Source of the DNA: CAYJPA01 sp964371945
GTDB lineage: Bacteria > Chloroflexota > Chloroflexia > Thermomicrobiales > UBA6265
Direction of reading: 5' to 3'
NCBI GenBank assembly: GCA_964371945.1
Contig: CAYJPA010000041.1
Location: forward strand, 1 to 49,701
DNA: 49,701 nucleotides
How positions within the stretch are numbered: the stretch's first letter is position 1; every line of letters starts with the position of its first letter. The position numbers and the translations under genes were made by a program. This document shows, one piece after another, positions 1 to 7,844 of the stretch. Under the pieces are notes generated by a model. The model searched no databases. It was given only the letters and a program-made list of their open reading frames with translations, and was not told the origin of the DNA.

Positions 1-329
1 AAGCGTTTGAGATCCTGGAGTTTGCCCTGCCAGGCTGTTCGAAACGGTTCCAGCCATCCTTCGACCTGCTCTGCAAGTTGTGCCGCGGGCAACCGGTAGA
101 AGACGTAACGGCCATCTCGTTGCTCCTCGACGAATCCGGCCTCTCGCAGGATCCGGAGGTGTTTAGAGACCGCCGGCCGAGAAATCGCAGGAAAACGCTC
201 TGCGATCTCGCCCGCGGTCAGCTCTTCGCGTTCGCGCAGCAAATCGAGGATCGCACGCCTTGATGGGTCCGACAGGGCGCCGAATGCGCGATCGAGATCG
301 GTTGGCGATGACTTCAGAGGTCGATTCAC
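1..329 (-). CDS. ArsR-family transcriptional regulator (3' end outside window)
   Basis: The minus strand reads from a GTG at 329 to the window edge without a stop, so the C-terminus is missing. The translation has the compact winged-helix pattern of ArsR/SmtB repressors: an N-terminal FGALSDPSRRAILDLL helix, a recognition helix around ISRPAVSKHLRIL and a wing around VEEQRDGRYVFYRL. There is no obvious metal-binding cysteine motif (ELCVCDL type), which fits the non-metal ArsR subgroup that is usually paired with SRPBCC proteins. It lies about 115 bp downstream of the SRPBCC gene on the same strand, so the two are probably co-transcribed. It may bind the palindrome at 944-959. The start codon is less certain because no strong ribosome site is visible. 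Confidence 0.85.
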   Translation of the reverse strand, partial: MNRPLKSSPTDLDRAFGALSDPSRRAILDLLREREELTAGEIAERFPAISRPAVSKHLRILREAGFVEEQRDGRYVFYRLPAAQLAEQVEGWLEPFRTAWQGKLQDLKR

Positions 330-443
330 GGGATTGTCTTGTTGTCCTTGCGGAGGGACCTCACCCGCGTCGCTGGACCGCCGCGACAGCAAAGAAGTCC
401 GGTGGGTGAGGACCGTACCGCGACTCAGACAGGCGTTGCGAAT

Positions 444-905
444 TCAAACCGAGGCAACAGCAGCCTCGATATACTCCTTCAAATCCCGCAGCTCATTGCT
501 CATGCCCCATCCGCGGTTGAAATCGCCATGCTCCTTGACGCCAAGCTCAGCACCGAGCGCTTCCCATCCGTGGTGATGCATTTCGACCCGCGTCTGCATG
601 CCTCTGTCGAACAACTCGATGGTGAGCAACGTCGGCGCCGGCCAGTCTTCGAGCAGTGAGCGCCACTCCCAGGTGATTTTGTTCGGAGCGTTCATCTCGA
701 CGATCTTGCCGCCGAACCGGTAAGGTGAGCTCCCATGTGTCCCATGGAACTCGACCCACCCGCCCATTCGCGGGTCGATCTCGATCACTGGGCTGAACCA
801 GCCCCGGAGTCCTTCCTGGGTAGATACAGCCTGCCAGACCTTGCCGATCGGAGCGTCGATTTTAACTTCCATGTCGATCGAGAGTGACACCGCCAACTCC
901 TCCAT
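444..905 (-). CDS. SRPBCC (AHSA1-like) domain protein
   Basis: A 153-residue single-domain protein with the START/Bet v1-like pattern of AHSA1/SRPBCC proteins: an opening strand with KIDAPIGKVWQAVSTQEGLRGWFSP, a central EFHGTHG...PYRFGGKIVEM stretch and a C-terminal helix with HHGWEALG. Such proteins bind small hydrophobic ligands, and members beside ArsR regulators are common. It is the promoter-proximal gene of the pair with the ArsR gene. ATG at 905 is preferred because GAGAG lies 5 nt upstream; Met12 is an alternative with no ribosome site. The ligand is unknown. Confidence 0.85.
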   Translation of the reverse strand: MEELAVSLSIDMEVKIDAPIGKVWQAVSTQEGLRGWFSPVIEIDPRMGGWVEFHGTHGSSPYRFGGKIVEMNAPNKITWEWRSLLEDWPAPTLLTIELFDRGMQTRVEMHHHGWEALGAELGVKEHGDFNRGWGMSNELRDLKEYIEAAVASV

Positions 906-941
906 ATGCTCTCGTCAAACGACAACGGTTGCGTACGAGAT

Positions 942-970
942 AAGTAACCAAAAAGTTACATATTTGTCAA
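942..970 (-). promoter_or_regulatory. Promoter with embedded inverted repeat for SRPBCC-arsR
   Basis: On the minus strand TTGACA (965-970) is followed by exactly 17 nt and TTACTT (942-947), a sigma70-like promoter about 35 nt upstream of the SRPBCC start. Between and overlapping the boxes lies the inverted repeat GTAAC-N6-GTTAC (944-959). A dyad between -35 and -10 is where ArsR-type repressors usually bind, so autoregulation of the pair is inferred. Confidence 0.6.
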
Positions 971-1010
971 GGGACTAGTCCGGGCGAATGAGTCGCCCGG
1001 TCTCGCTCGT

Positions 1011-1832
1011 TTACCAGCTCAGCCCCATTGCGTGCAGATTCACAACCGAACGCTTCGCGGCAGCGAGGCAGGCGTCGTAGTCCGGCCACCCCTTGTCGTC
1101 GAATTCGACTTCAACGCTGATCGGACCCGCGTATCCAGCATCGGCGCAGACCTGCAGCAGTCTACGCATGTCAATCTGCCCCTCGCCCGGCGGAGGGAAG
1201 TTGAAGATGCCTTTGCCGCCGACCTTGTCCTTGAAATGGAAATGGACCATGCTCGGAAGCGCATAGGCAATGTCTTCGATCGGGTCCGAGCCGGTGTAAT
1301 AGACGACGTTTCCCGGATCATAATTAAAACCGAGCACATCGGGCCGGTTGATCCGGTTGAGAATCTCGACCCCGATCTTGGCGGTCGGAAGCATATTGCT
1401 GTCGGTCTCCATACCGATCTTGAGACCGAGCTTTTTCGCGTGATCGCAGAGATCGTTCACGTTTACAAAGTACGCCTCACGCTCTTCGTCTGTGGTGGCG
1501 TCGCCGGTGAAGGTGTTGACGATGCTCGCCCCCAAACCGGCGGCGATCTCGAGACAACGCGAAAAACGCGCTTTTCCCTCGGCGGTTTGGAGCTGCGTAT
1601 GACCGCTCATGCTCACCAATCGCAGCCCGGTTTCTTTCAGCTTCGCCGCTGCGTGGTTGATTTCCGCGCCGGTGGCCGTGTCCGGATCGATGTGCTCGAA
1701 CCACCCCTTGACCGCGCCGATCTCGCAGTGCTTGTAGCCGGCGGCGGCCAGACCCTCCAGCGCCTGATCGAGCGTGTAGGGAGCGAACACGATCGTCGAC
1801 CCCAGAATCGTTGATGCTGGAACTGCGCTCAC
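1011..1832 (-). CDS. Sugar phosphate isomerase/epimerase (xylose isomerase-like TIM barrel)
   Basis: A 273-residue protein of the AP endonuclease 2/xylose isomerase-like TIM-barrel family, which isomerises or epimerises sugars and related polyols using a divalent metal. Visible family features are GMETDSN (metal-ligand Glu), GFNYDPGNVVYY, VHFHFKDK (metal-binding His) and a C-terminal ISVEVEFDD strand. GTG at 1832 is chosen: AAGGAG lies 8 nt upstream and the GTGA overlaps the stop of the alpha/beta hydrolase by 4 bp, so the two are translationally coupled. The sugar substrate cannot be told from the sequence. Confidence 0.85.
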   Translation of the reverse strand: MSAVPASTILGSTIVFAPYTLDQALEGLAAAGYKHCEIGAVKGWFEHIDPDTATGAEINHAAAKLKETGLRLVSMSGHTQLQTAEGKARFSRCLEIAAGLGASIVNTFTGDATTDEEREAYFVNVNDLCDHAKKLGLKIGMETDSNMLPTAKIGVEILNRINRPDVLGFNYDPGNVVYYTGSDPIEDIAYALPSMVHFHFKDKVGGKGIFNFPPPGEGQIDMRRLLQVCADAGYAGPISVEVEFDDKGWPDYDACLAAAKRSVVNLHAMGLSW

Positions 1833-2656
1833 GTTTTTGTCTCCTTCTTGCGGGACTCCACGCCCCGGATGAAACCAATGACGAGCTCGTTGAACTCTTC
1901 GGTCGCCTCCCAGAACATGCCGTGGCCCACATGCGGCATCACCGAGATCATTGAACCAGGGATCGACGCGGCGATCTCCTCCGAGTAGCGTGGCGGCGTG
2001 AATACGTCCTCGGCGCCGCAGATCACGTGTGCCGGCGCGGCGATGGACGGGAGTCGATCGAGCGCATCGAATAACTTGGCAGCGTGGGATTGTCGCAGAT
2101 ACATCTCGAGCGTTTGCTTGCGCGGGTTGGTTGCCGCGCCTTCCAGCAGACCCTCAAGGAAACCCGGGTTTCGGTACGCGCGATGGGTGAAGACCCAAAG
2201 CCAGGTCGTGCGCGCCCATTCGACCGGACCCAAAGATTTGAACAGCAGCTCCCACTGCTCCCAAAGCTCCGCCAGCCACGGATCGACCCGCGGCCACGAG
2301 CAAATGATCGTCGTACTCCGAGTCTTGGCCGGATGCGAGATCGCGAACTCCTGCGCGATGCAACCGCCCATCGAGGCGCCGACAATGTGCGCCGACTCAA
2401 TCTCGAGCACATCGAGCAATCCAGCCGCATCGTCCGCGAACTGCTTCATCGAATACAGACCCGTGTGTTGACCGGGGCCGGTTTCGCCGACATCGCGGTT
2501 GTCGAACGTGATGGTGGTGAACTCTCGCGAGACGGCTGGAACCTGCAGCCCCCACCCTGTTCGGTCGGAGCCGATGCCGTTGATCATCAGCACCGGTTCG
2601 CCCGACCCCTGAATGTTGTACGCAATCTCCAGATCGCCCACGGTTGCATGTGGCAC
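1829..2656 (-). CDS. Alpha/beta hydrolase (enol-lactonase/esterase-like)
   Basis: A 275-residue alpha/beta-hydrolase fold enzyme. The nucleophile elbow GASMGG places the catalytic Ser at 95; the acid is probably Asp217 (GAEDVFTPP) and the base His245 (PHVGHGMFWE). The N-terminal AYNIQGSGEPVLMINGIG oxyanion region and the FDNRDVGETG turn are typical of 3-oxoadipate enol-lactonase-like and epoxide-hydrolase-like members. GTG at 2656 has AGGGGA just upstream. It is the first gene of a two-gene unit with the sugar isomerase, suggesting a joint role in degrading an ester or lactone. The substrate is unknown. Confidence 0.85.
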   Translation of the reverse strand: MPHATVGDLEIAYNIQGSGEPVLMINGIGSDRTGWGLQVPAVSREFTTITFDNRDVGETGPGQHTGLYSMKQFADDAAGLLDVLEIESAHIVGASMGGCIAQEFAISHPAKTRSTTIICSWPRVDPWLAELWEQWELLFKSLGPVEWARTTWLWVFTHRAYRNPGFLEGLLEGAATNPRKQTLEMYLRQSHAAKLFDALDRLPSIAAPAHVICGAEDVFTPPRYSEEIAASIPGSMISVMPHVGHGMFWEATEEFNELVIGFIRGVESRKKETKT

Positions 2657-2947
2657 TCGAGTCCCCTTCCGCTTCTCTCACTCGTTGTGACGGCAGTATC
2701 TCCGGGAATCGCCGCGCTGGAAAGATGTCGGGTCATCGGCACCGATTCTTAGCGTTTGTGGACTGCCTGTGTTGGCCAATCGTGGCAGAAGTGGCCGCGC
2801 GACGGCGGTTTGTGTAGGATCGTCATAGCAATTCGGCGCAGAACCGCCTTTCCGTAAATTCGCGGCGCCGGAATGCATGTTCGCTCAGTGCTTGGATCAC
2901 TCAATCGCGAGTGTGCAAAGCACTACAGGCAACGAGAGGGGACAGGC

Positions 2948-3475
2948 ATGGTCAGTTTTCTCAAGAAGCTATTCGGCAAAAAGGATCAGGATTCAGTGAC
3001 CCCGACGAGCGGGACATCCGCCACCTCGGATGCTTCCAGTACGATCAAACATGCTGCCGCGCAAGCCGGGGCGGTGATTGACAAGGCCAAAGCACAGGCC
3101 GAGGTCGCGATCGACAAGGCCAAGGAACAAGCCGGGCATGTGGCCGGGCAAGCCAAAGAACAAGCCGGGCATGTGGCCGGGCAAGCCAAGGAACAAGCCG
3201 GACATTTGGCCGGGCAGGCCAAGGCACAGACAGATGCGGTGGTCGAGAAAGTCCGAGACCGCATGGGCGATTCGGCGTCCGATGCCGCCGAAAAGGCGGA
3301 CACCGCCATCGATACCGCGGCAGAAGCTGCTGATGCGGCTGCTGACGAGGCTGTGGCAAAAGTGGATCAGGCGGCGGAAACCGTCGACAAGGCCGTCGAG
3401 TCTGCTCAAGAGAAGGTCGAAGCGGCTGCCAAATCCGCGCAAGAAAAGGTTGACAAGGCCGCCGAATCCGTCTGA
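2948..3475 (+). CDS. LEA-like/apolipoprotein-like repeat protein
   Basis: A 175-residue hydrophilic protein rich in Ala, Lys, Glu and Gln. After a short SFLKKLFGKK amphipathic N-terminus it consists almost wholly of amphipathic helix with 11-residue periodicity: three near-identical AKEQAGHVAGQ units (about residues 58-90) and diverged DKAKAQAEVAI and SAQEKVEAAAK units. This is the pattern of group 3 late-embryogenesis-abundant and apolipoprotein-like proteins, linked to desiccation or stress protection or to membrane-surface binding. ATG 2948 is preferred over an in-frame start at 2873 because GAGAGGGG lies just upstream. It is a single gene, divergent from the hydrolase pair. Confidence 0.75.
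   Translation: MVSFLKKLFGKKDQDSVTPTSGTSATSDASSTIKHAAAQAGAVIDKAKAQAEVAIDKAKEQAGHVAGQAKEQAGHVAGQAKEQAGHLAGQAKAQTDAVVEKVRDRMGDSASDAAEKADTAIDTAAEAADAAADEAVAKVDQAAETVDKAVESAQEKVEAAAKSAQEKVDKAAESV
3119..3217 (+). repeat. Three tandem 33-bp coding repeats
   Basis: Units at 3119-3151, 3152-3184 and 3185-3217 each encode an AKEQAGH(V/L)AGQ undecapeptide; the first two differ at a single base and the third at a few. The near-identity at DNA level indicates recent duplication by slippage or unequal exchange inside the LEA-like gene. Confidence 0.9.
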
Positions 3476-3586
3476 CGCGGGCTTTCGGTGCTCCAACTAC
3501 GCGGGTACACTACCGGGGCAAAAACCGACGTGGTCTTGATCGACCGCGCTGTGCACGGCGTCGATAGGTAACGCGGAGGACCCGGA

Positions 3587-4912
3587 GTGAGCACGATTCC
3601 CAGCGCAGCGCTCGATCGCGTGCTGCAGATGATCGATCAGCGAGCGGACGAAATCGTTCAATTCGCGGGCGATTTGATCCGCCAGCCGTCGATCAATCCC
3701 GACCTTGAGCCAAACGAGGACGCCGAGCGACCCGCGCAGGAATGGCTTCGCGATCAATTCAACGCAAGCGGCGCCTTCTCTGAGGTCGACTACTGGGAAC
3801 TGGCGACAAACCGCCCAAATGTAGTGGCCGTCCGCAAGGGATCCGGCGGTGGACGCTCGCTGCTCTGGGCCGCGCACACCGATGTCGTCCCGGTCACGCC
3901 GGAACAGGCAGAGCAATGGGACGGCGCGGGTCCATTTTCCGGTGAAGTGCGCGATGGAAAACTCTGGGGTCGCGGCGCGTCCGATATGAAGGGCGCGATC
4001 GCGGCCTACACAATGGCGACCCGCATCCTGCACGACGCCGGCATCACCCTGAAGGGCGATCTCAAGCTCGCCCAGGCTTGCGGCGAGGAAGCAGGCAGGC
4101 GGGATATCGGTTGCAACACGGTGCTTCAGCGCGGGCATACCGCGGATGTCGCCATTTTCCCCGAGCCGTCCAACTTTGCGATCTATCCGACGATCAAAGG
4201 CGAGATCTACTTCAGATTGACCGTACCCGGAAAATCGACCCACATCTGCAACCGCCACCTCGTTGCCCAACCGCTGCCGCACGGCGTCGAACGTCCCGGC
4301 GTCAGCGCGATCGACAACATGTTGAAATACCAGCTCGCGATCCTGGAACTGGAAAAGCAGTGGAATCTCTGGCGCACGAATCCGAACGTGCCGCCCGGTG
4401 GAATGTTCATCAATATCAACACCATGCAGGCAGGCACGTCGCTGACATCGGTGCCGGATTCGGCGGAAGCGACGGGGTCGTTGCTCTTCAACCCGGATTT
4501 GAATGGCGATGATGTGATGGCCGAGATTCGAGCTTGCATCGATCGGGTGACCGAAGCCGATTACTGGCTACGCGAGCACCCTCCGGTGCTGGATTTGCCA
4601 CTCGACGCAGCCAGCGCCGCCCCCTGGTTGAAAGAACCGGTCAATCTCTCCTACGATCACCCAGCAGTGCTCACAATCACGAATGTCGTCCAACAACTGA
4701 CGGGCGAAACGCCAACCGTGAAAATCTCGCCATTTGTCTGCGATGCGAACTTCTGGTTTCCGCTCGGTCAGCCATGTCTGGTTTTCGGCGCCGGCGATCC
4801 GAGCTGGGGTATCCATGGCACAAACGAGCACCTGCCGATCGCGGATCTGATCAAAGCGACGAAGCTCTTCGCGGCGGTTACCATGGAGTGGTGCGGCGTC
4901 GCGTCGCATTGA
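3587..4912 (+). CDS. M20-family metallopeptidase (ArgE/DapE/carboxypeptidase-like)
   Basis: A 441-residue di-zinc hydrolase of the M20 family, which cleaves amide bonds in N-acyl amino acids or dipeptides. Metal ligands are visible in order: AAHTDVV (His97, Asp99), GRGASDMKG (Asp133) and ACGEEAGRRDIG (catalytic Glu167, ligand Glu168), with C-terminal GIHGTNEHLP supplying the last His. The lid domain lies between about residues 200 and 330. GTG at 3587 is chosen, with GGAGG upstream. It is followed 24 bp later by the 4937 coiled-coil gene on the same strand. The substrate is uncertain; acetylornithine or succinyl-diaminopimelate-like substrates are only possibilities. Confidence 0.88.
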   Translation: MSTIPSAALDRVLQMIDQRADEIVQFAGDLIRQPSINPDLEPNEDAERPAQEWLRDQFNASGAFSEVDYWELATNRPNVVAVRKGSGGGRSLLWAAHTDVVPVTPEQAEQWDGAGPFSGEVRDGKLWGRGASDMKGAIAAYTMATRILHDAGITLKGDLKLAQACGEEAGRRDIGCNTVLQRGHTADVAIFPEPSNFAIYPTIKGEIYFRLTVPGKSTHICNRHLVAQPLPHGVERPGVSAIDNMLKYQLAILELEKQWNLWRTNPNVPPGGMFININTMQAGTSLTSVPDSAEATGSLLFNPDLNGDDVMAEIRACIDRVTEADYWLREHPPVLDLPLDAASAAPWLKEPVNLSYDHPAVLTITNVVQQLTGETPTVKISPFVCDANFWFPLGQPCLVFGAGDPSWGIHGTNEHLPIADLIKATKLFAAVTMEWCGVASH

Positions 4913-4936
4913 ACCGACGGCCGTCAGGAGGCGATC

Positions 4937-5668
4937 ATGGCTTCAGCGTCCCAATCGCTGCCTCCATTTGAAGGAAACGAGCCCGCTGCTAAGCGGGTTG
5001 AGTTCTCATTGGAGCTCGCACGGCTCCGCGATCGCTTCTCGATGCTCGAGCAGATCGACGCGCAGACTTCCATCCTGCTCGCTCGAATGGCTGAGGCGCG
5101 CGCCGCCGCGGGTTTGGAAATCGCAACCTCCATTACGCGAATCGAGCGCTTGATCGCCGAGCAGGACGCGCGGCAACACACTTTGATGACCGGCGTCCTG
5201 AGCGATCTGGCTGCCGCTCATGCGAGGGCAACCGGATTGGCGCAGGTCGCCGCGGAGCTTGAGGAATCCTTTGCCGGTTTGCAGGCCCGGGTTCAGCCTG
5301 TTGAACCGGAGGACGGAGCGGAAATCCCCGAAGAACCGGTGGCGCCGCTTCGAATCGTTCCACCTGTCGCCGAAGAACTCCGTACGCCCTTGCCCTTGAG
5401 CACCCTCTTCATCGAGATCGAGGGCGTGCCGTCGGTCACCGTGGCACTCTCCCTGCAGCGATTCATTGCTGGACTGCCGGGCGTTGTCAGCGCGCTGACC
5501 AGGGAGTACGCGGCGGACATTGCTCGGTTTGAAACGCAGACCACCAATCGCATTACTGGATTGGACGTCCAACGGGAGTCTCAGGGCGGACTCCGGTTGA
5601 TCGAGGGGTACGGCGACGCGTTACGGTTCGTGTTGTTCGATCCTGGTGCGATCGCGGCGCCCATCTGA
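4937..5668 (+). CDS. Unknown protein with N-terminal coiled coil and C-terminal alpha/beta domain
   Basis: A 243-residue protein that I do not recognise. Residues about 20-110 are predicted coiled coil or long helix (LELARLRDRFSMLEQ, RIERLIAEQDARQH). An acidic, proline-containing linker (EPEDGAEIPEEP) at about 117-145 leads to a C-terminal segment (from STLFIEIEG, about 155) whose strand-helix-strand pattern resembles small ferredoxin-like folds. There is no signal peptide or membrane segment. AGGAGG lies 7 nt before the ATG. It lies between the M20 gene and a second coiled-coil gene of similar layout (6015), so the two may act together, but no function is assigned. Confidence 0.7.
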   Translation: MASASQSLPPFEGNEPAAKRVEFSLELARLRDRFSMLEQIDAQTSILLARMAEARAAAGLEIATSITRIERLIAEQDARQHTLMTGVLSDLAAAHARATGLAQVAAELEESFAGLQARVQPVEPEDGAEIPEEPVAPLRIVPPVAEELRTPLPLSTLFIEIEGVPSVTVALSLQRFIAGLPGVVSALTREYAADIARFETQTTNRITGLDVQRESQGGLRLIEGYGDALRFVLFDPGAIAAPI

Positions 5669-6014
5669 TCGCAAGAACCGGTGCATTATGACTTCCGGGC
5701 TAGGAACGTCTCTGGTCCGAAGTACCCGTAGCCCATATGCTCCAGAAGATGACAGGTACCCCTCAAGGTGATGCCCTGAGCAAGGTGCTCCAGAATCGGT
5801 TGCTACGGTCAGATCGAATCCCGAATGCTCCACTGAGCCTTTTTGGTTTGACCTTTTCCCGGACGATCGCCGGTGGGCGCGTTTCGCGGATGCATTTGAA
5901 GCGATGCACAAGGCTTGCGACGGTTGCGCTCGTTTCTGAAAGTTCCTGTCAATTGAGCTGCATCGCGCAACGTGCCGCTGGCATTTATCAGGAAAGATCG
6001 GAGGCGATCACGCT
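5669..6014. other. Intergenic stretch between two coiled-coil genes
   Basis: These 346 bases hold no convincing gene. Open frames crossing them lack ribosome sites and run against the composition of the neighbours. A GGAGG at about 6000 serves the 6015 gene. No confident promoter, terminator or RNA structure was identified, so the 6015 gene may be a separate transcript whose promoter I cannot resolve. Confidence 0.5.
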
Positions 6015-6836
6015 ATGTCGCAGGGCCAAAAGGACTTTCTCGCGATATCACACGGGCAAGAGTGGGTCTCGTTTTACGAGTCGTTTGACAAGCTCGTCCA
6101 GGACAACCTCTCCCGGTCGTCGGATCTGCTTCGCCGTGCGATGTCGCTTCCGGAGGTCGCGGATCGCGAGGTTCAGCAAGTCCGTACTGAAATGGAAGAA
6201 AAGATCGCCGCCGAGCGATCTATGCAGCGCGAGCTGCTCTCCGCCTTGCAGCAGGATCTAACCGGAAGCCATCGGCAGGTTTCGATGCTTGCTCGCGGCG
6301 TCGGCGCGGTTATCGGCGATCTCGAACGATTGAGCCAGCGCGTGAACGAAGCGATTACGGCAATGGAGGCTGAGGCTGAAGCTGAGCCCGCTCCTCCCGC
6401 CGCGGCCACCGCGATTCCCAACGGCGTGCCGGCGCGGACCAACGGTGTCGCGACCTACTCGCCGCCGCCCCAGGCGCCGGAGACCCCGGTCTTTGCACCT
6501 GAGGAACCAGTCGAGGCAGAAGTTCCTGTGGCCGCGGGGGCCGAGATCGAACCACTATCGGCTGCCGAGGTCCCATCGGAGATCAGCATTGATGACATCA
6601 CGGCGGCGGTTGAAGAGCAAGCTGCAATGCTTGAAGCGGCCGAGAATCAACTTGAAGACCTTGAAACGGCGATCGACCTGACCGCGCTTGCTGAAGCGGA
6701 GGTCGCAACAGTCGAACCGGACGCAGGAGCGCAGGAGAGCCAGGAAACGGCTCTGGCCGGCGCCGATGCACCGGCCGCCGGAGAGCGTCCGCGACCACAT
6801 TGGCTGTCAGTGACGCGAGCAGGCTCGCGAACCTAA
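6015..6836 (+). CDS. Unknown coiled-coil protein with long acidic Ala/Pro/Glu-rich tail
   Basis: A 273-residue protein that I do not recognise. Residues about 1-115 are helical and coiled-coil prone (VQQVRTEMEEKIAAERSMQRELLSALQQDL). After that a low-complexity, Pro/Ala/Glu-rich disordered region extends to about residue 185, followed by a short acidic helix (EQAAMLEAAENQLEDLETAIDL). It has no signal peptide or membrane span. GGAGG lies 10 nt upstream of the ATG. Its architecture parallels the preceding 4937 protein. It ends 24 bp before a strong terminator. Scaffold or partner roles are conceivable but unsupported. Confidence 0.7.
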   Translation: MSQGQKDFLAISHGQEWVSFYESFDKLVQDNLSRSSDLLRRAMSLPEVADREVQQVRTEMEEKIAAERSMQRELLSALQQDLTGSHRQVSMLARGVGAVIGDLERLSQRVNEAITAMEAEAEAEPAPPAAATAIPNGVPARTNGVATYSPPPQAPETPVFAPEEPVEAEVPVAAGAEIEPLSAAEVPSEISIDDITAAVEEQAAMLEAAENQLEDLETAIDLTALAEAEVATVEPDAGAQESQETALAGADAPAAGERPRPHWLSVTRAGSRT

Positions 6837-6860
6837 GTCGCAATAGAGCCAATAAGATCA

Positions 6861-6896
6861 ACGCGGGCAGGGGTGAATCCTCTGCCCGCGTTTTTT
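6861..6896 (+). terminator. Rho-independent terminator
   Basis: A 10-bp stem, ACGCGGGCAG (6861-6870) pairing with CTGCCCGCGT (6882-6891), overlaps a run of six T (6891-6896). It ends the plus-strand 6015 gene and lies between convergent units, since the FAH-family gene ends at 6901 from the other side. Confidence 0.92.
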
Positions 6897-6900
6897 GAGT

Positions 6901-7770
6901 TCAATAGAGGCGAATGACCGGTTGACGGAGCGAGCCGATGTTGTCGATCGTGATCTCGATGTCGTCACCGCCTTCGAGCGTGAGCTCGGATGGTGGAATG
7001 ATGCCGGTGCCGGTCATGAGGAAGACACCGTGCGGAAAGTCGTTGTGGCGGCGCAGGTAACTCACCAGATCGTCGAACGTGCGGTGGATCTGGGAGGTGG
7101 ACGAGCTCCCGTCAAACAGTACCTCGCCGCCGCGCCGGATCACGAGTCGAATCGCGCGGTCGCGGATATCACCCATCTCCCACGCGAGCGTGATCGAGGG
7201 ACCTAGTCCTGCGCACTTCGTGTACATCTTCGCCTGCGGCAGATAAAGCGGATTCTCGCCTTCGATACTGCGCGACGACATGTCGTTTCCGACGGTGTAG
7301 CCGACGACTTCACCACTGCGATTGACCACGAGCGCCAGCTCGGGTTCCGGCACGTCCCAAGTTGAATCGCCGCGGATCGCGATCGCCTCGCCCGGTCCTG
7401 TCACGCGACTCGGGGTCGCTTTGAAGAAGATCTCGGGTCGATCGGCTTCGTAGACGAGATCGTACGCACTCTTGGCGGAAACCGATTCCTCCATCCGGGC
7501 GTCGCGGCTTCGGAGATAGGTCACGCCGGCCGCCCAGACCTCCTGCTGATCGATCGGCGCTTTGAGCGTAACCATGTCAATCGGGATACCGGCGGCGGTT
7601 GCTGCCTTGACGCCATTGAGACTCGTTTTGAGCTCGGCGCTCGACATCGTCAGCGCATCGGCCAAGGTGGCCGGCCCCCCGGCCGCCGCGACGCCTATGA
7701 CAAGGTCGCCGTCGATCAGTCCGAGCCGGGACGCGGCCGCGTCAGCTGTCTGGAACAAACACAGTGGCAC
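6901..7770 (-). CDS. Fumarylacetoacetate hydrolase-family enzyme (sugar-acid type)
   Basis: A 289-residue FAH-fold protein. The metal-binding acidic residues lie in DVPEPELALV (Glu142/Glu144), and the GNDMSSRSIEGENPLYLPQAK stretch (161-181) is characteristic of the subgroup that includes 2-keto-3-deoxy-arabinonate dehydratase and 2,4-diketo-3-deoxy-sugar acid hydrolases. The first yields 2-oxoglutarate semialdehyde; the second cleaves to pyruvate plus lactate or glycolate. GTG at 7770 has GGGAG 8 nt upstream. It is the last gene of the UxaA/Lut operon, 74 bp after the LutB-LutA fusion. The neighbouring lactate-oxidation genes favour a lactate-releasing hydrolase, but this is inference. Confidence 0.82.
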   Translation of the reverse strand: MPLCLFQTADAAASRLGLIDGDLVIGVAAAGGPATLADALTMSSAELKTSLNGVKAATAAGIPIDMVTLKAPIDQQEVWAAGVTYLRSRDARMEESVSAKSAYDLVYEADRPEIFFKATPSRVTGPGEAIAIRGDSTWDVPEPELALVVNRSGEVVGYTVGNDMSSRSIEGENPLYLPQAKMYTKCAGLGPSITLAWEMGDIRDRAIRLVIRRGGEVLFDGSSSTSQIHRTFDDLVSYLRRHNDFPHGVFLMTGTGIIPPSELTLEGGDDIEITIDNIGSLRQPVIRLY

Positions 7771-7844
7771 GAGTCTTACTCCCTTCGATGGAAACCAAGG
7801 TCTCCATTCAACGTTCGGCCCTAGAGTTCGAATCTTGTTTCACC

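Noticed and set aside
1032..1814. Long plus-strand open frame opposite the sugar isomerase gene
   Set aside because: It is the reverse frame of a clearly conserved TIM-barrel protein, has no ribosome site and its translation is Arg-rich with no family pattern.
3119..3250. CRISPR-like array
   Set aside because: Repeats are contiguous, in frame and encode an 11-residue helical motif; no spacers and no cas genes.
5737..6261. Plus-strand 174-residue open frame overlapping the 6015 gene
   Set aside because: Cys/Arg/Ser-rich with no ribosome site; the 6015 frame has GGAGG and consistent coding character.
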